This document shows, in pieces, positions 43,219 through 50,433 of a stretch of 64,000 nucleotides of DNA. The number at the start of each line of letters is the position of its first letter. Position 1 is the stretch's first letter. The notes under the pieces were generated by a model. That model saw only the letters and a program-made list of their open reading frames with translations, ran no database searches and had not been told where the DNA came from. The position numbers and the translations under genes are program-made. Origin of the DNA: Nocardiopsis sp. NRRL B-16309 (GTDB lineage: Bacteria > Actinomycetota > Actinomycetes > Streptosporangiales > Streptosporangiaceae); the NCBI RefSeq assembly GCF_001279585.1, contig NZ_LGEC01000065.1, forward strand, positions 124,001 through 188,000, in the 5' to 3' direction.

Positions 43219-44337
43219 ATGCCGGACGGGGCAGGCGCGTACACGTCAGTGGAGATCTGCGCGGGAGCAGGCGGCCAAGCGGTCGGCCTGCACAATGCCG
43301 GATTCCGCCACCGCGCACTGATCGAGGTCGACGCCCACGCCGTCCGGACCCTTGAGCACAACACCCGCAAACACGGCTGGGAGGACTGCGAAATCCTCCC
43401 GTGGGACCTGACCGACTTCGAGATGGACGACCTCAAGAAAGTCCTCCGGGACGAGCCCCTCTCCCTGCTAGCCGGCGGCGTGCCATGTCCGCCCTTCTCC
43501 CTGGCCGGCAAGCAGCTGGGCGAGGACGATGAGCGCGACCTCTTCCCAGTCATGCTCGACATGGTCGAAGAGCTGGATCCTCGCGCGGTGATGATCGAGA
43601 ACGTGCGCGGCCTGCTCGAGCCCGAGCACAAGTTCCGCGACTACCGGCTCAGGATCCGCGAGCGGCTGGAGGGCCTGGGATACCGCATCCTGGGCTGGGA
43701 CGTGCTCGAAGCACGCGACTACGGTGTGCCGCAACTGCGGCCCAGGGCCATTCTGGTGGCCATGAAGGAACCAGAGGCCGCCCACTTCCTGCCGGCCCGG
43801 GGCAGTGGGAGGCTCGTCACCGTGGCAGAGGCCCTCGACGAAACCATGCGCATCCGGTTCGGAAAGTCCGCCAAGGGCCTCAAACACTACGAGAAGTGGC
43901 GGCGCAAGGCCCAGGAGAAGGGAACCGTCGCTCCCACGCTCGTCGGAGGGTCGAAGAAGCACGGAGGCGCGGACCTGGGTCCGACCCGCGCCAAGCGCGC
44001 GTGGTTGGAGCTCGGGATAGACGGCCACGGGGTTGCCGATCCACACGGTCAGACCAAGGACAAGGAACGGGACCTCTACGGGGAGCGGGGTCCGAAGCTG
44101 ACGGTGCAGCAAGCGGCGATCATCCAGGGCTTCCCCACTGACTGGGAGTTCCAGGGCCGCAAGACGGCCGCCTACCGCCAGGTCGGCAACGCGTTCCCGC
44201 CGCCGGTCGCCCAAGCCGTCGGCGAGGCCATCATCCGTGCGCTCCGGGCGTTCGACGCCGATGCCGAACAGCCGGAGGAACAGTTCGAAGGGCTAATCGA
44301 GGACCTTGCCCCCCGACAGCTCACGCTTACGCGCTGA
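43219..44337 (+). CDS. C5-cytosine DNA methyltransferase (predicted GCCGGC)
   Basis: A 372-residue m5C methyltransferase with the ten-motif order: I as SVEICAGAGGQAVGL, IV as GGVPCPPFSLAG (catalytic Cys in Pro-Cys), VI as VMIENVRG, VIII as GVPQLRPRAILV, and IX-X ending QVGNAFPPPVAQAVG. The target-recognition region lies between VIII and IX and includes the KKHGGADLGPTRAKR segment. GGAGGAG precedes the ATG at 43219. It is the only methyltransferase in the island, so it must protect against both adjacent GCCGGC-type endonucleases. Specificity is inferred from those neighbours. The 3' end overlaps convergent vsr by 45 bases. GCCGGC occurs at least three times within the gene (43471, 43504, 43791). 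Confidence 0.95.
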   Translation: MPDGAGAYTSVEICAGAGGQAVGLHNAGFRHRALIEVDAHAVRTLEHNTRKHGWEDCEILPWDLTDFEMDDLKKVLRDEPLSLLAGGVPCPPFSLAGKQLGEDDERDLFPVMLDMVEELDPRAVMIENVRGLLEPEHKFRDYRLRIRERLEGLGYRILGWDVLEARDYGVPQLRPRAILVAMKEPEAAHFLPARGSGRLVTVAEALDETMRIRFGKSAKGLKHYEKWRRKAQEKGTVAPTLVGGSKKHGGADLGPTRAKRAWLELGIDGHGVADPHGQTKDKERDLYGERGPKLTVQQAAIIQGFPTDWEFQGRKTAAYRQVGNAFPPPVAQAVGEAIIRALRAFDADAEQPEEQFEGLIEDLAPRQLTLTR

Positions 44338-44775
44338 GACCGCCTGCGTGACAGCATCAGCGCACTCGGCGGGATCTTGGTGCTCCCAGAACCTCAGGAC
44401 CAGCCACCCTGCCTCAGCCAGGCGCGCGTCTGTGTCGCGATCCCGCTTGGTGTTCCCGCCGATCTTCGCGTCCCAGTAGTCGGGGTTGGTCTTGGGCGGG
44501 ACGAAGTGCTCCGGGCACCCGTGCCAGAAGCACCCGTCCACGAAGACCGCCACCCTGGTGGGGCCGAAGAGCAGGTCTGCTGTGCGCCGCATGCCGGGCA
44601 GCGGTTTGGCCGCGACCCGGTAGCGCAGCCCTGCCGCGTGTACGAGGTGTCGGATGGCGACCTCGGGTTTGGTGTCCCGGCTCCGGTTGCCGCGCATGCT
44701 GCGCCGGTTGGCAGCGGAGGACGCCCAAGAGCCTTCCGGAGCCTGCCAGAAACCGGATTCGTCTGCTCTGTCCAC
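44293..44775 (-). CDS. vsr: Very short patch repair (Vsr) endonuclease
   Basis: A 160-residue Vsr endonuclease that nicks DNA at T:G mismatches formed when 5-methylcytosine deaminates. Landmarks are RSRDTKPEVAIRHLVHAAG, the catalytic VAVFVDGCFWHGCPEH with metal-binding aspartate and the zinc-type Cys/His cluster, and GWLVLRFWEH near the end. Pairing with a C5-methyltransferase is the usual arrangement. The GTG at 44775 is weakly supported; Met27 (at 44697) is an alternative start and keeps the whole domain. The last 45 bases are antisense to the methyltransferase. Confidence 0.93.
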   Translation of the reverse strand: MDRADESGFWQAPEGSWASSAANRRSMRGNRSRDTKPEVAIRHLVHAAGLRYRVAAKPLPGMRRTADLLFGPTRVAVFVDGCFWHGCPEHFVPPKTNPDYWDAKIGGNTKRDRDTDARLAEAGWLVLRFWEHQDPAECADAVTQAVSARKRELSGGKVLD

Positions 44776-44783
44776 CTACTCAG

Positions 44784-45737
44784 TCATACCTTCGGAAGTC
44801 GGGGAGCTGGTTCGGCTGGATCGGCATCAGTAGCGAGCACCCACCAGTCTCCTGAGATGAGGGCCTTCGGCCTCTCCTCTCCAGTGTGTGTGCCGGCGCG
44901 GACCACTCTGGCGGAGACGGATTCTCCGCGTCCGGGCACGGGCAGTCCCAGCTGCTCGGCAATGGCTGCGTGCCCCTTGTACTGCCCGAGGATGATGATC
45001 CCCTCTGGGCGAAGACTGGACCGGGACCCGCCGTTGCCGCGGATCCGCTTCATGTAGTCCTCCTGCTGCGCGACCGTGGCCACGACCACCCGCCTGATGA
45101 GGATTCCCTGCGCCCGACGGAACAGCTCGTCGACCCGCTTCGTTCCGGACCCGGGTGCGAAGATCGCCTCGACCTCCCCTTTCGGCAGGTGGAGGAGCGC
45201 GTTCACCGGCAGCGGCGCGTCGGCGAAAAGCCATTTAACAGCCTGTCGGCCCTGCCTGCTCAGGGTGCGCTTGCCATCTCTGTTGCGGCCTCCGCCCAGC
45301 AGCTCCTCACTGGCTCGGACCAGACCCGCCGACCAGCGAGATTCGGTATCGCTGGCCCACAGGACCAGGCAGAGCTTGCCGACGGCCTCGGGCGGGATCA
45401 TCCACGAGCCGTGCTTCTGCGAATACTTGCAGTCGACGTCGATACCGCAGATGCGGTAGTCCAGCTCCTCACCTCCGGAGAAGTCAAACTTCCGCTGGAG
45501 GTTGATCTCCACCAGCGTGCCGAAGTGCGTCTTCTCCGTCTTGTACAGCTGGTCCCACCGGTAGCGCCCGGTGTGCTGTCCGTCTAGGAGCATGTCAAAG
45601 GTGCTGCGCAGGGCGTCCGCGAACCGGCGCCCTTCCGGATCAAGGCTGAGCAAGTACTTCGCGACCCGGTCGAGCTCTGCGTCTGGGGCCGTGCCGTCGG
45701 CACTCGGCTGCTGGGAGGGGGTATCGAAGAGATGCAC
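44784..45737 (-). CDS. NaeI-family type IIE restriction endonuclease
   Basis: A 317-residue homolog of NaeI (GCC^GGC, remembered family knowledge). Strongly matching segments are QLYKTEKTHFGTLVEINL, GIDVDCKYSQKHGSWMIPPE with the catalytic Asp-Cys-Lys, VVVATVAQQEDYMKRIRGNG and RPEGIIILGQ. NaeI has an N-terminal endonuclease domain and a C-terminal second DNA-binding domain that senses an effector site; the length allows both. The ligase-like LYDGQR of NaeI is LLDGQH here, keeping the leucine that in NaeI prevents topoisomerase activity. GTG start at 45737, with a TAGATT -10 box six bases upstream, suggests leaderless mRNA. Stop lies eight bases before vsr begins. Confidence 0.93.
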   Translation of the reverse strand: MHLFDTPSQQPSADGTAPDAELDRVAKYLLSLDPEGRRFADALRSTFDMLLDGQHTGRYRWDQLYKTEKTHFGTLVEINLQRKFDFSGGEELDYRICGIDVDCKYSQKHGSWMIPPEAVGKLCLVLWASDTESRWSAGLVRASEELLGGGRNRDGKRTLSRQGRQAVKWLFADAPLPVNALLHLPKGEVEAIFAPGSGTKRVDELFRRAQGILIRRVVVATVAQQEDYMKRIRGNGGSRSSLRPEGIIILGQYKGHAAIAEQLGLPVPGRGESVSARVVRAGTHTGEERPKALISGDWWVLATDADPAEPAPRLPKV

Positions 45738-45743
45738 GCTACC

Positions 45744-45749
45744 AATCTA
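45744..45749 (-). promoter_or_regulatory. -10 element for the NaeI-like gene (leaderless)
   Basis: TAGATT on the minus strand, six bases before the GTG; no ribosome binding site is present between them. Confidence 0.5.
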
Positions 45750-45767
45750 TATCGGCACCGAACGTCC

Positions 45768-46562
45768 CTAGCGTTGGGCGGTCAGGATGCGAAGCTTCCC
45801 TGCGCAGTCTTCTACTGCACGGTCGTCAGGGAAATGGACCTCACCCCAGATCGGCTGCGTCGGAATCCCCAGTCCGATGAACTTGAGCCCAGACTCCTCT
45901 CCTCCTAAAATCTTCTCAGCTGGCGGCTTGCGCCCTACCTTGCCATTCCGAAATGCATCATTCCTAATATAGAGCGCTACCGATGTGTCTCCGATCCAGG
46001 TATCCGTTCGGAAGAGGGCATCCGCCAGCGGGTGGAAGCGAGCGTCCAGTCCCAGCTCGCGGAATCGGGCTACCACATACATCTCACGAACGAACGAGTA
46101 GTAGGCGATGCCGATCCGCCAACGCAGCGAGTTCTTCGCCTCCTGCTCGCTGTAGCCGCCCGCGATAGCCTCCTTGATTTTCTCCCAGGCCGGGGTGTGG
46201 AACATGGGCTGGAACCGGTCGAGGGTGCTCCACTCGCGGAATTCCTCGAACGAGAACATTCGACCACGCTCTTCAAGGTGGAAGTGGAAGATGTGGGAGA
46301 AGGCGAAGTCCGGCCGCCAGTCCCGGATCGACTCAACCTTGTATCCTTGCCCCGGCCTCAGATTGCCGAGAGCATGCTCCGAGGTCAGATTGCGAATCTC
46401 TGACGGTACGAGCTTGTAGACCGCTGACGTGCGGTGTTCCATGACCCGCTCCGTCACGTGCGGCTTTCGTCTCCGCCACCGGTCGAACTCTCGTTGGCCC
46501 GCTGGTGCCCGGGTGAATTTTCTCAGGACTTCCGCAGAATCTGTAGTGACTTCTCCGCCCAT
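45768..46562 (-). CDS. Unidentified protein in the restriction island
   Basis: A 264-residue soluble protein of unknown family. It has no signal peptide or membrane helix. The middle is aromatic-rich (FAFSHIFHFHLEERGRMF, then FSFEEFREWSTLDRF). The C-terminal third contains FHPLADALFRTDTWIGDTSV followed by ALYIRN and GKVGRKPPAEKILGG, a layout that could be a PD-(D/E)XK-like nuclease core, though I would not assert it. It lies 30 bases upstream of the NaeI-like gene on the same strand, within the island, so a role in defence or its control is likely. The ATG at 46562 has poor spacing to GAGGGG; Met41 at 46442 has GGAG six bases upstream. Confidence 0.75.
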   Translation of the reverse strand: MGGEVTTDSAEVLRKFTRAPAGQREFDRWRRRKPHVTERVMEHRTSAVYKLVPSEIRNLTSEHALGNLRPGQGYKVESIRDWRPDFAFSHIFHFHLEERGRMFSFEEFREWSTLDRFQPMFHTPAWEKIKEAIAGGYSEQEAKNSLRWRIGIAYYSFVREMYVVARFRELGLDARFHPLADALFRTDTWIGDTSVALYIRNDAFRNGKVGRKPPAEKILGGEESGLKFIGLGIPTQPIWGEVHFPDDRAVEDCAGKLRILTAQR

Positions 46563-46789
46563 ATCCCCTCAGACCTGACGTTCTAGCCTCCAATTCGGAC
46601 AGCATAGATCAGTGGTCAGACACTCCGAAACGTTGCTGGTGGGGACATAGTTCGAGCGGCCCACAGCAGGAGTCCCGGCTCACGAGCGCAGCCCTGGCGA
46701 TCTCAAAACCGAACATCGCGCTGGACCGAGCCATGTAGCTGGGCCAATGACGCATGGGCTGCCTCCCTGCCAGCGCTGGTGGCCGACGA

Positions 46790-47977
46790 TCAGGGGAAGG
46801 ACGTCTGGAGCCATTTCCGGACGTCCTCGGGCGAGCTGAAACCGCGGTCCTGTAGCAGGTCGGCGATGTCTTTGCCGCACATCAGGACGACGGGATGGCG
46901 ATCGTCACGGACTTCGCTGTAGGCCTGGGTATTGAAGTAAGACGTCGTGACGAACACCCCGAACTGGCGATTGCGGAGCCGTGAGACCAACCGGGCTACA
47001 TCACGCACGCCCACAGGCGTTCTCTCGCCGTAGCACTTGGCCTCCAGCGCAAATTCGACAGGCACAGGGTCGGCATCAGGCCCCAAGACGTACTCACCGA
47101 TGGCATCGCGCCCTCCGTCGCGGTAGGGCTGTGTCACCTCACAGCGGCCGGTTGCGGGAGCCTGCATCCTCCACAGTGCAACGGCGCACTCCTCGAAGCC
47201 GTGCCAGCGGTCCTTGAAATACTCGGTGATCTCCGCGATGAGTGCTTGCCCATCTGGAGCAGGGGTCTGCTCATCTTTGCTGCGCGTATTCGTCGTGGGC
47301 GGCGCCGATAGCGCGATGTACTGGCGGGCCTTGACCCAGGCCAGCCACGCGGCAGGAGCGTTGGGGCCGGTCGTCAGCCCTTCGGATAGCTCCTTGATCC
47401 ACGCCCGAGTGACGATTGCGGTGTCGAGAACGGTGAAGGCTGCCCGGTAGTTCTGGAAGCGCTGACCGCGTGTGCTCCGCCACAACGCAACAAGTTCATC
47501 CTCAGAAGACAGGTCATCGGCGCCTGGTGCGAGAAGACCTCGAAATCGGACATCCCGCCCCTTGCCGACCTTCTGAAACAGCAGAAAGGGCGGAATCCGA
47601 GCCCGGTCTCCGGCTGTACCCAGCGCCGTAGAGAACGTATCGCGCAGCAGGCAGTTCCCACCGCGCTGAGTGTCGTGCAAGTCGTGCCCAGGATGGCGGT
47701 TATCGCCGTAGTACATGAATCGGCCTGTCTGCACGTCGAGACGGTCTGGCCAATCCGGCTCCCGGCCCGAGCTGTACAGCACAGCCAATTTGACGGTCTT
47801 CTTCCAGGGGGAGCCAACAGTTCGGAATCCACCCTGGTTGCCTACCTTTGGAACGATGCGGGCGATCGGGTCATCGCCGCTGTGTCCGGCCACTCCTCCT
47901 CGGTACACGGCGTCTAGGAGGAGGTCGCTCTCCGTGAGCGCAGAGAAGGGGAAGGAACGTGCACTGCTGGCTGGCAT
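46790..47977 (-). CDS. AspBHI-like modification-dependent restriction endonuclease
   Basis: A 395-residue two-domain nuclease. The N-terminal half (LLLDAVYRGGVAGHSGDDP, VGNQGGFR, YYGDNRHPG, QRFQNYRAAFTVLD) matches the SRA-like base-flipping domain of AspBHI-type enzymes, which read 5-methyl- or 5-hydroxymethylcytosine. The C-terminal half is an Mrr-type PD-(D/E)XK domain with GGRDAIGEYVLG and EFALEAKCYGE supplying Asp, Glu and Lys. It would cut modified foreign DNA. The ATG at 47977 lies seven bases from TAAAGT on the minus strand, suggesting leaderless expression; a GTG at 48001 is in frame. Family recall is from memory and specificity is not predictable. Confidence 0.85.
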   Translation of the reverse strand: MPASSARSFPFSALTESDLLLDAVYRGGVAGHSGDDPIARIVPKVGNQGGFRTVGSPWKKTVKLAVLYSSGREPDWPDRLDVQTGRFMYYGDNRHPGHDLHDTQRGGNCLLRDTFSTALGTAGDRARIPPFLLFQKVGKGRDVRFRGLLAPGADDLSSEDELVALWRSTRGQRFQNYRAAFTVLDTAIVTRAWIKELSEGLTTGPNAPAAWLAWVKARQYIALSAPPTTNTRSKDEQTPAPDGQALIAEITEYFKDRWHGFEECAVALWRMQAPATGRCEVTQPYRDGGRDAIGEYVLGPDADPVPVEFALEAKCYGERTPVGVRDVARLVSRLRNRQFGVFVTTSYFNTQAYSEVRDDRHPVVLMCGKDIADLLQDRGFSSPEDVRKWLQTSFP

Positions 47978-48543
47978 GCCATGTACTTTATCGCCATACA
48001 CAGGCGCTTCGCGAACTTATGTCTGTATTTATGCCATATGCGCAGGTCTGGCAGGCAAATCATGCGAAGACCGCCCCTCCTCACCGGCCCACACGGGGAA
48101 GTCGGGCGTACCGCAACCAGGCATCGTTCCACGTGGAGGCGCAGGTCAGCGGTAGTGGACAGGCTAAGGTCGTAGCGGTCGCATATCTCGGTCATGCCTC
48201 CCCCGTCGGCGCCGGGCCCGGAGAAGCTGAACAGACCCCGCAGCGCGCACCACCGCGACACGGTCTTGGCCGTGAACGTGACCTGGCTGCCGGTGCTGCG
48301 CAGATGCACCGGGTCCAGAGGCGTCACTGGGGCCAATGCCGTAGATGCAGCGGCACCCGAGCACCCCTCCCAGACCCGAGTTGCGGCCCCGAAACAGCGG
48401 ACGCCCCTAGAAGCCATCCCTGGGAATAACCAAAAGAACTGCGCTCTACCCAATCAAATTAACCATCTTGAGGGGCGTTATCCTAGATCTGTCCTCTAAG
48501 GATAAAATAGACTACGCACCACGAAGCACAGGGGGCGATCGAT
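47978..48543. other. 566-base gap in the restriction island
   Basis: Lower GC than the flanking genome, with AT-rich patches near 47990-48060 and 48430-48530. Frames are open on both strands but none has a ribosome binding site or recognisable domain. It may hold the decayed remains of a gene; I cannot identify one. Confidence 0.45.
47985..47990 (-). promoter_or_regulatory. -10 element for the AspBHI-like gene
   Basis: TAAAGT on the minus strand, seven bases before the ATG at 47977. Confidence 0.4.
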
Positions 48544-49296
48544 TCACCAACGCGCAAGAGTGCCTGGAAGCTCCTCGTAGCTCAATAGACGTCCCTGCTC
48601 AACGCATTCGCTCCACGCATCCTTCTGCATGGGATTGGCACAGTCATCAATAGACTGCCGCAATGCATCGAAGGCAACGTGGTAGACAGCGTCTACCTCA
48701 CCTGTTCCGCGCGCGATCGCAGCCAATCGACTCGGCAGCGGTTCCGCAGTAACCGCGACCAAGTGGGGCTGGCGCCCCCTCCTATGGCGAATCATCTGAT
48801 TGAATTCGTGTCGGATGTTCTGCACACGATCCGAACGAATCGTCCATTTACAAGAGATGGCGGCGTGCAAAAAAGGACTTCCACCTGCCCCATTGGGCCC
48901 AACCATACCTACAGTGACATCCGGCCTGATGAGATAATCTTGACCGATCGTAATTCTGAGCTCCGGGTTAGCCTGAACAAGTTCATCCACCCTCTTTAGG
49001 TGAGAATATTGCGAGAAGTATGTGATTAACCGGCCCCGGCCTACTTCCCAGTCCCGCCGAAGCGTATCCTGCGAAAGGAATTTTTTGATGTCATCCCGGA
49101 CATTATTCTCCAGAATATTTCCTGGATGCTTAGGCGGGTCCACATCGACACCGGGCTCCAGCCCAAGGGCAAGCAGCATCCCTTCAGAAATCAGCGTTGA
49201 CGCCACGCTGTCGGAGTCTGCGCAGTTCGGAACATATTCATTCTTGCCACTGGGCTTCCTCCAGCCCAGCAGATCCCTCGCGAAGACAGAAGTCAT
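48544..49296 (-). CDS. NgoMIV-family type IIF restriction endonuclease
   Basis: A 250-residue homolog of NgoMIV (G^CCGGC, remembered family knowledge). The match is clearest over the active site: IRPDVTVGMVG with the metal-binding aspartate, then HAAISCKWTIRSDRVQN with the Ser-x-Lys and DNA-contacting arginines, RRGRQPHLVAVTAEPLPSR and RGTGEVDAVYHVAF. NgoMIV works as a tetramer on two sites. ATG at 49296 is six bases from a TACTGT box (TTACTA upstream at 18 bases), implying leaderless mRNA. It is a second, structurally unrelated enzyme with the same predicted recognition sequence as the NaeI-like gene 2.8 kb away. Codon use is AT-richer than in neighbours. Confidence 0.94.
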   Translation of the reverse strand: MTSVFARDLLGWRKPSGKNEYVPNCADSDSVASTLISEGMLLALGLEPGVDVDPPKHPGNILENNVRDDIKKFLSQDTLRRDWEVGRGRLITYFSQYSHLKRVDELVQANPELRITIGQDYLIRPDVTVGMVGPNGAGGSPFLHAAISCKWTIRSDRVQNIRHEFNQMIRHRRGRQPHLVAVTAEPLPSRLAAIARGTGEVDAVYHVAFDALRQSIDDCANPMQKDAWSECVEQGRLLSYEELPGTLARW

Positions 49297-49302
49297 GGAA
49301 GC

Positions 49303-49308
49303 ACAGTA
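49303..49308 (-). promoter_or_regulatory. -10 element for the NgoMIV-like gene (leaderless)
   Basis: TACTGT on the minus strand, six bases before the ATG, with a TTACTA -35-like hexamer 18 bases further upstream. Confidence 0.5.
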
Positions 49309-49481
49309 CCGAACTGAGCGAGCAAGTAGTAAGGCCTTGCCCGCGGCCGCATTTTTGTCCGCGCCAGGCCGAACAACTTTCACTCGTCAGACGAACATGG
49401 CGAGATGGTCAGCCATTGTGAACCAGACGTCTTCAAGCTGCTCACAGGCTCGCCTGGCCCAGCTTGCGAAGCTGTGGCCCC

Positions 49482-50027
49482 TCAGGAAGCGAGGATGTGG
49501 AGTAGGGCAACGAGGGTGCCTGAGCTCTGGACACGTCCCTCGGCGATCAAGGAGCGGACCTTGGCTAGGGATACCCACTCGTAGATGCATTCGTCGAACT
49601 CGGTCGGATCCGCGACCAGCTCGGCACCACGACCGACGAAGACGTGGTGAGGGCTGCGGACCGTACCGATCATCGGCTCGAACGTGGCGACGTGTTCCAC
49701 GGAGCCGACCCGGTGACCGGTCTCCTCCAGTGCTTCACGAACAGCGGTCTGCTCCGGCGTCTCCGCAGGATCAAGGAGCCCTCCGGGCAATTCCCATCCC
49801 CACACACCGGGCACGAACCGGTGCCGGTAACTCATCAGGACATGTTCTCCAGGATGGTCCAGGATCGCGATCACCGCCGCTGAGGGCAGGGTGACGGTGT
49901 GGTGCTCGAATCTGCGCCCGGAGGGCGTGGTGACGTCGGCCTTGCCTAGCCGCACCCACGGGTTGTCGTACAAGGTGCTCTCGCCGTGCACCACCCAGCG
50001 GCCCTGGCTCTCTTCGGTCCCGTCCAT
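49482..50027 (-). CDS. NUDIX hydrolase, ADP-ribose pyrophosphatase-like
   Basis: A 181-residue NUDIX protein. The box GGLLDPAETPEQTAVREALE (first 20 residues) continues into ETGH, with all catalytic glutamates and the conserved glycine. The long N-terminal strand region (WVVHGESTLYDNPWVRL) and the PGVWGWELPGG lead-in are typical of ADP-sugar pyrophosphatases. It marks the right border of the restriction island, with GC back to the genome norm. A TAGTTT box six bases before the ATG and no ribosome binding site suggest leaderless expression. Confidence 0.88.
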   Translation of the reverse strand: MDGTEESQGRWVVHGESTLYDNPWVRLGKADVTTPSGRRFEHHTVTLPSAAVIAILDHPGEHVLMSYRHRFVPGVWGWELPGGLLDPAETPEQTAVREALEETGHRVGSVEHVATFEPMIGTVRSPHHVFVGRGAELVADPTEFDECIYEWVSLAKVRSLIAEGRVQSSGTLVALLHILAS

Positions 50028-50033
50028 GCCGTG

Positions 50034-50039
50034 AAACTA
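50034..50039 (-). promoter_or_regulatory. -10 element for the NUDIX gene (leaderless)
   Basis: TAGTTT on the minus strand, six bases before the ATG at 50027. Confidence 0.4.
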
Positions 50040-50082
50040 CCGCGACGCACAACGACGAGTTCACTCGGCCGCTGGTCCTCCG

Positions 50083-50433
50083 TCAGCTGACGAGTGTGCC
50101 GACAGGGTTGCCGCTGCGGAGTTCTCCGGCTTCGACACCGAGTTTGAAAGCGTCCCATTCGGTCCGGGTGTAGGTGAGGGCCGGGACACCGGGCCTGTTG
50201 GTGTCGGTGAGGATGAATCCGCCGTCAGGAAGGAACTCGGCGTGCAGGCGGCCGAAGTTGGTGCCGCCCGTGGCGACCTGGTCCAGGAAGTGATCCCAGG
50301 CGGCGTTGGGAACCGTAAGGGTGGGGCCGTGGGGGTTCTTGGTGTCACCGATCTCCGTCACGCCCGGACGCGGGGCACGGACCTGGACGCAAGTCGCTCC
50401 CGTGCTGCTGTAGCTCGACTTCGTCCATCTCAT
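50083..50433 (-). CDS. DUF397 protein, apparently two DUF397 units
   Basis: A 116-residue protein of the small DUF397 family. The first unit is clear (WTKSSYSSTGATCVQV, then VTEIGDTKNPHGPTLTV and AAWDHFLDQV). The second half (FILTDTNRPGVPALTYTRTE followed by WDAFKLGV) repeats the same pattern, so this is a tandem double form rather than the usual 60-80 residue single one. DUF397 proteins are partners of the adjacent XRE regulators in actinomycete WhiJ/BldB-type loci. The ATG overlaps the XRE stop by four bases. Confidence 0.88.
   Translation of the reverse strand: MRWTKSSYSSTGATCVQVRAPRPGVTEIGDTKNPHGPTLTVPNAAWDHFLDQVATGGTNFGRLHAEFLPDGGFILTDTNRPGVPALTYTRTEWDAFKLGVEAGELRSGNPVGTLVS

Noticed and set aside
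47914..48453. A 179-residue minus-strand gene upstream of the AspBHI-like nuclease
   Set aside because: The frame overlaps the start of the nuclease gene, has no ribosome binding site and shows no recognisable domain.
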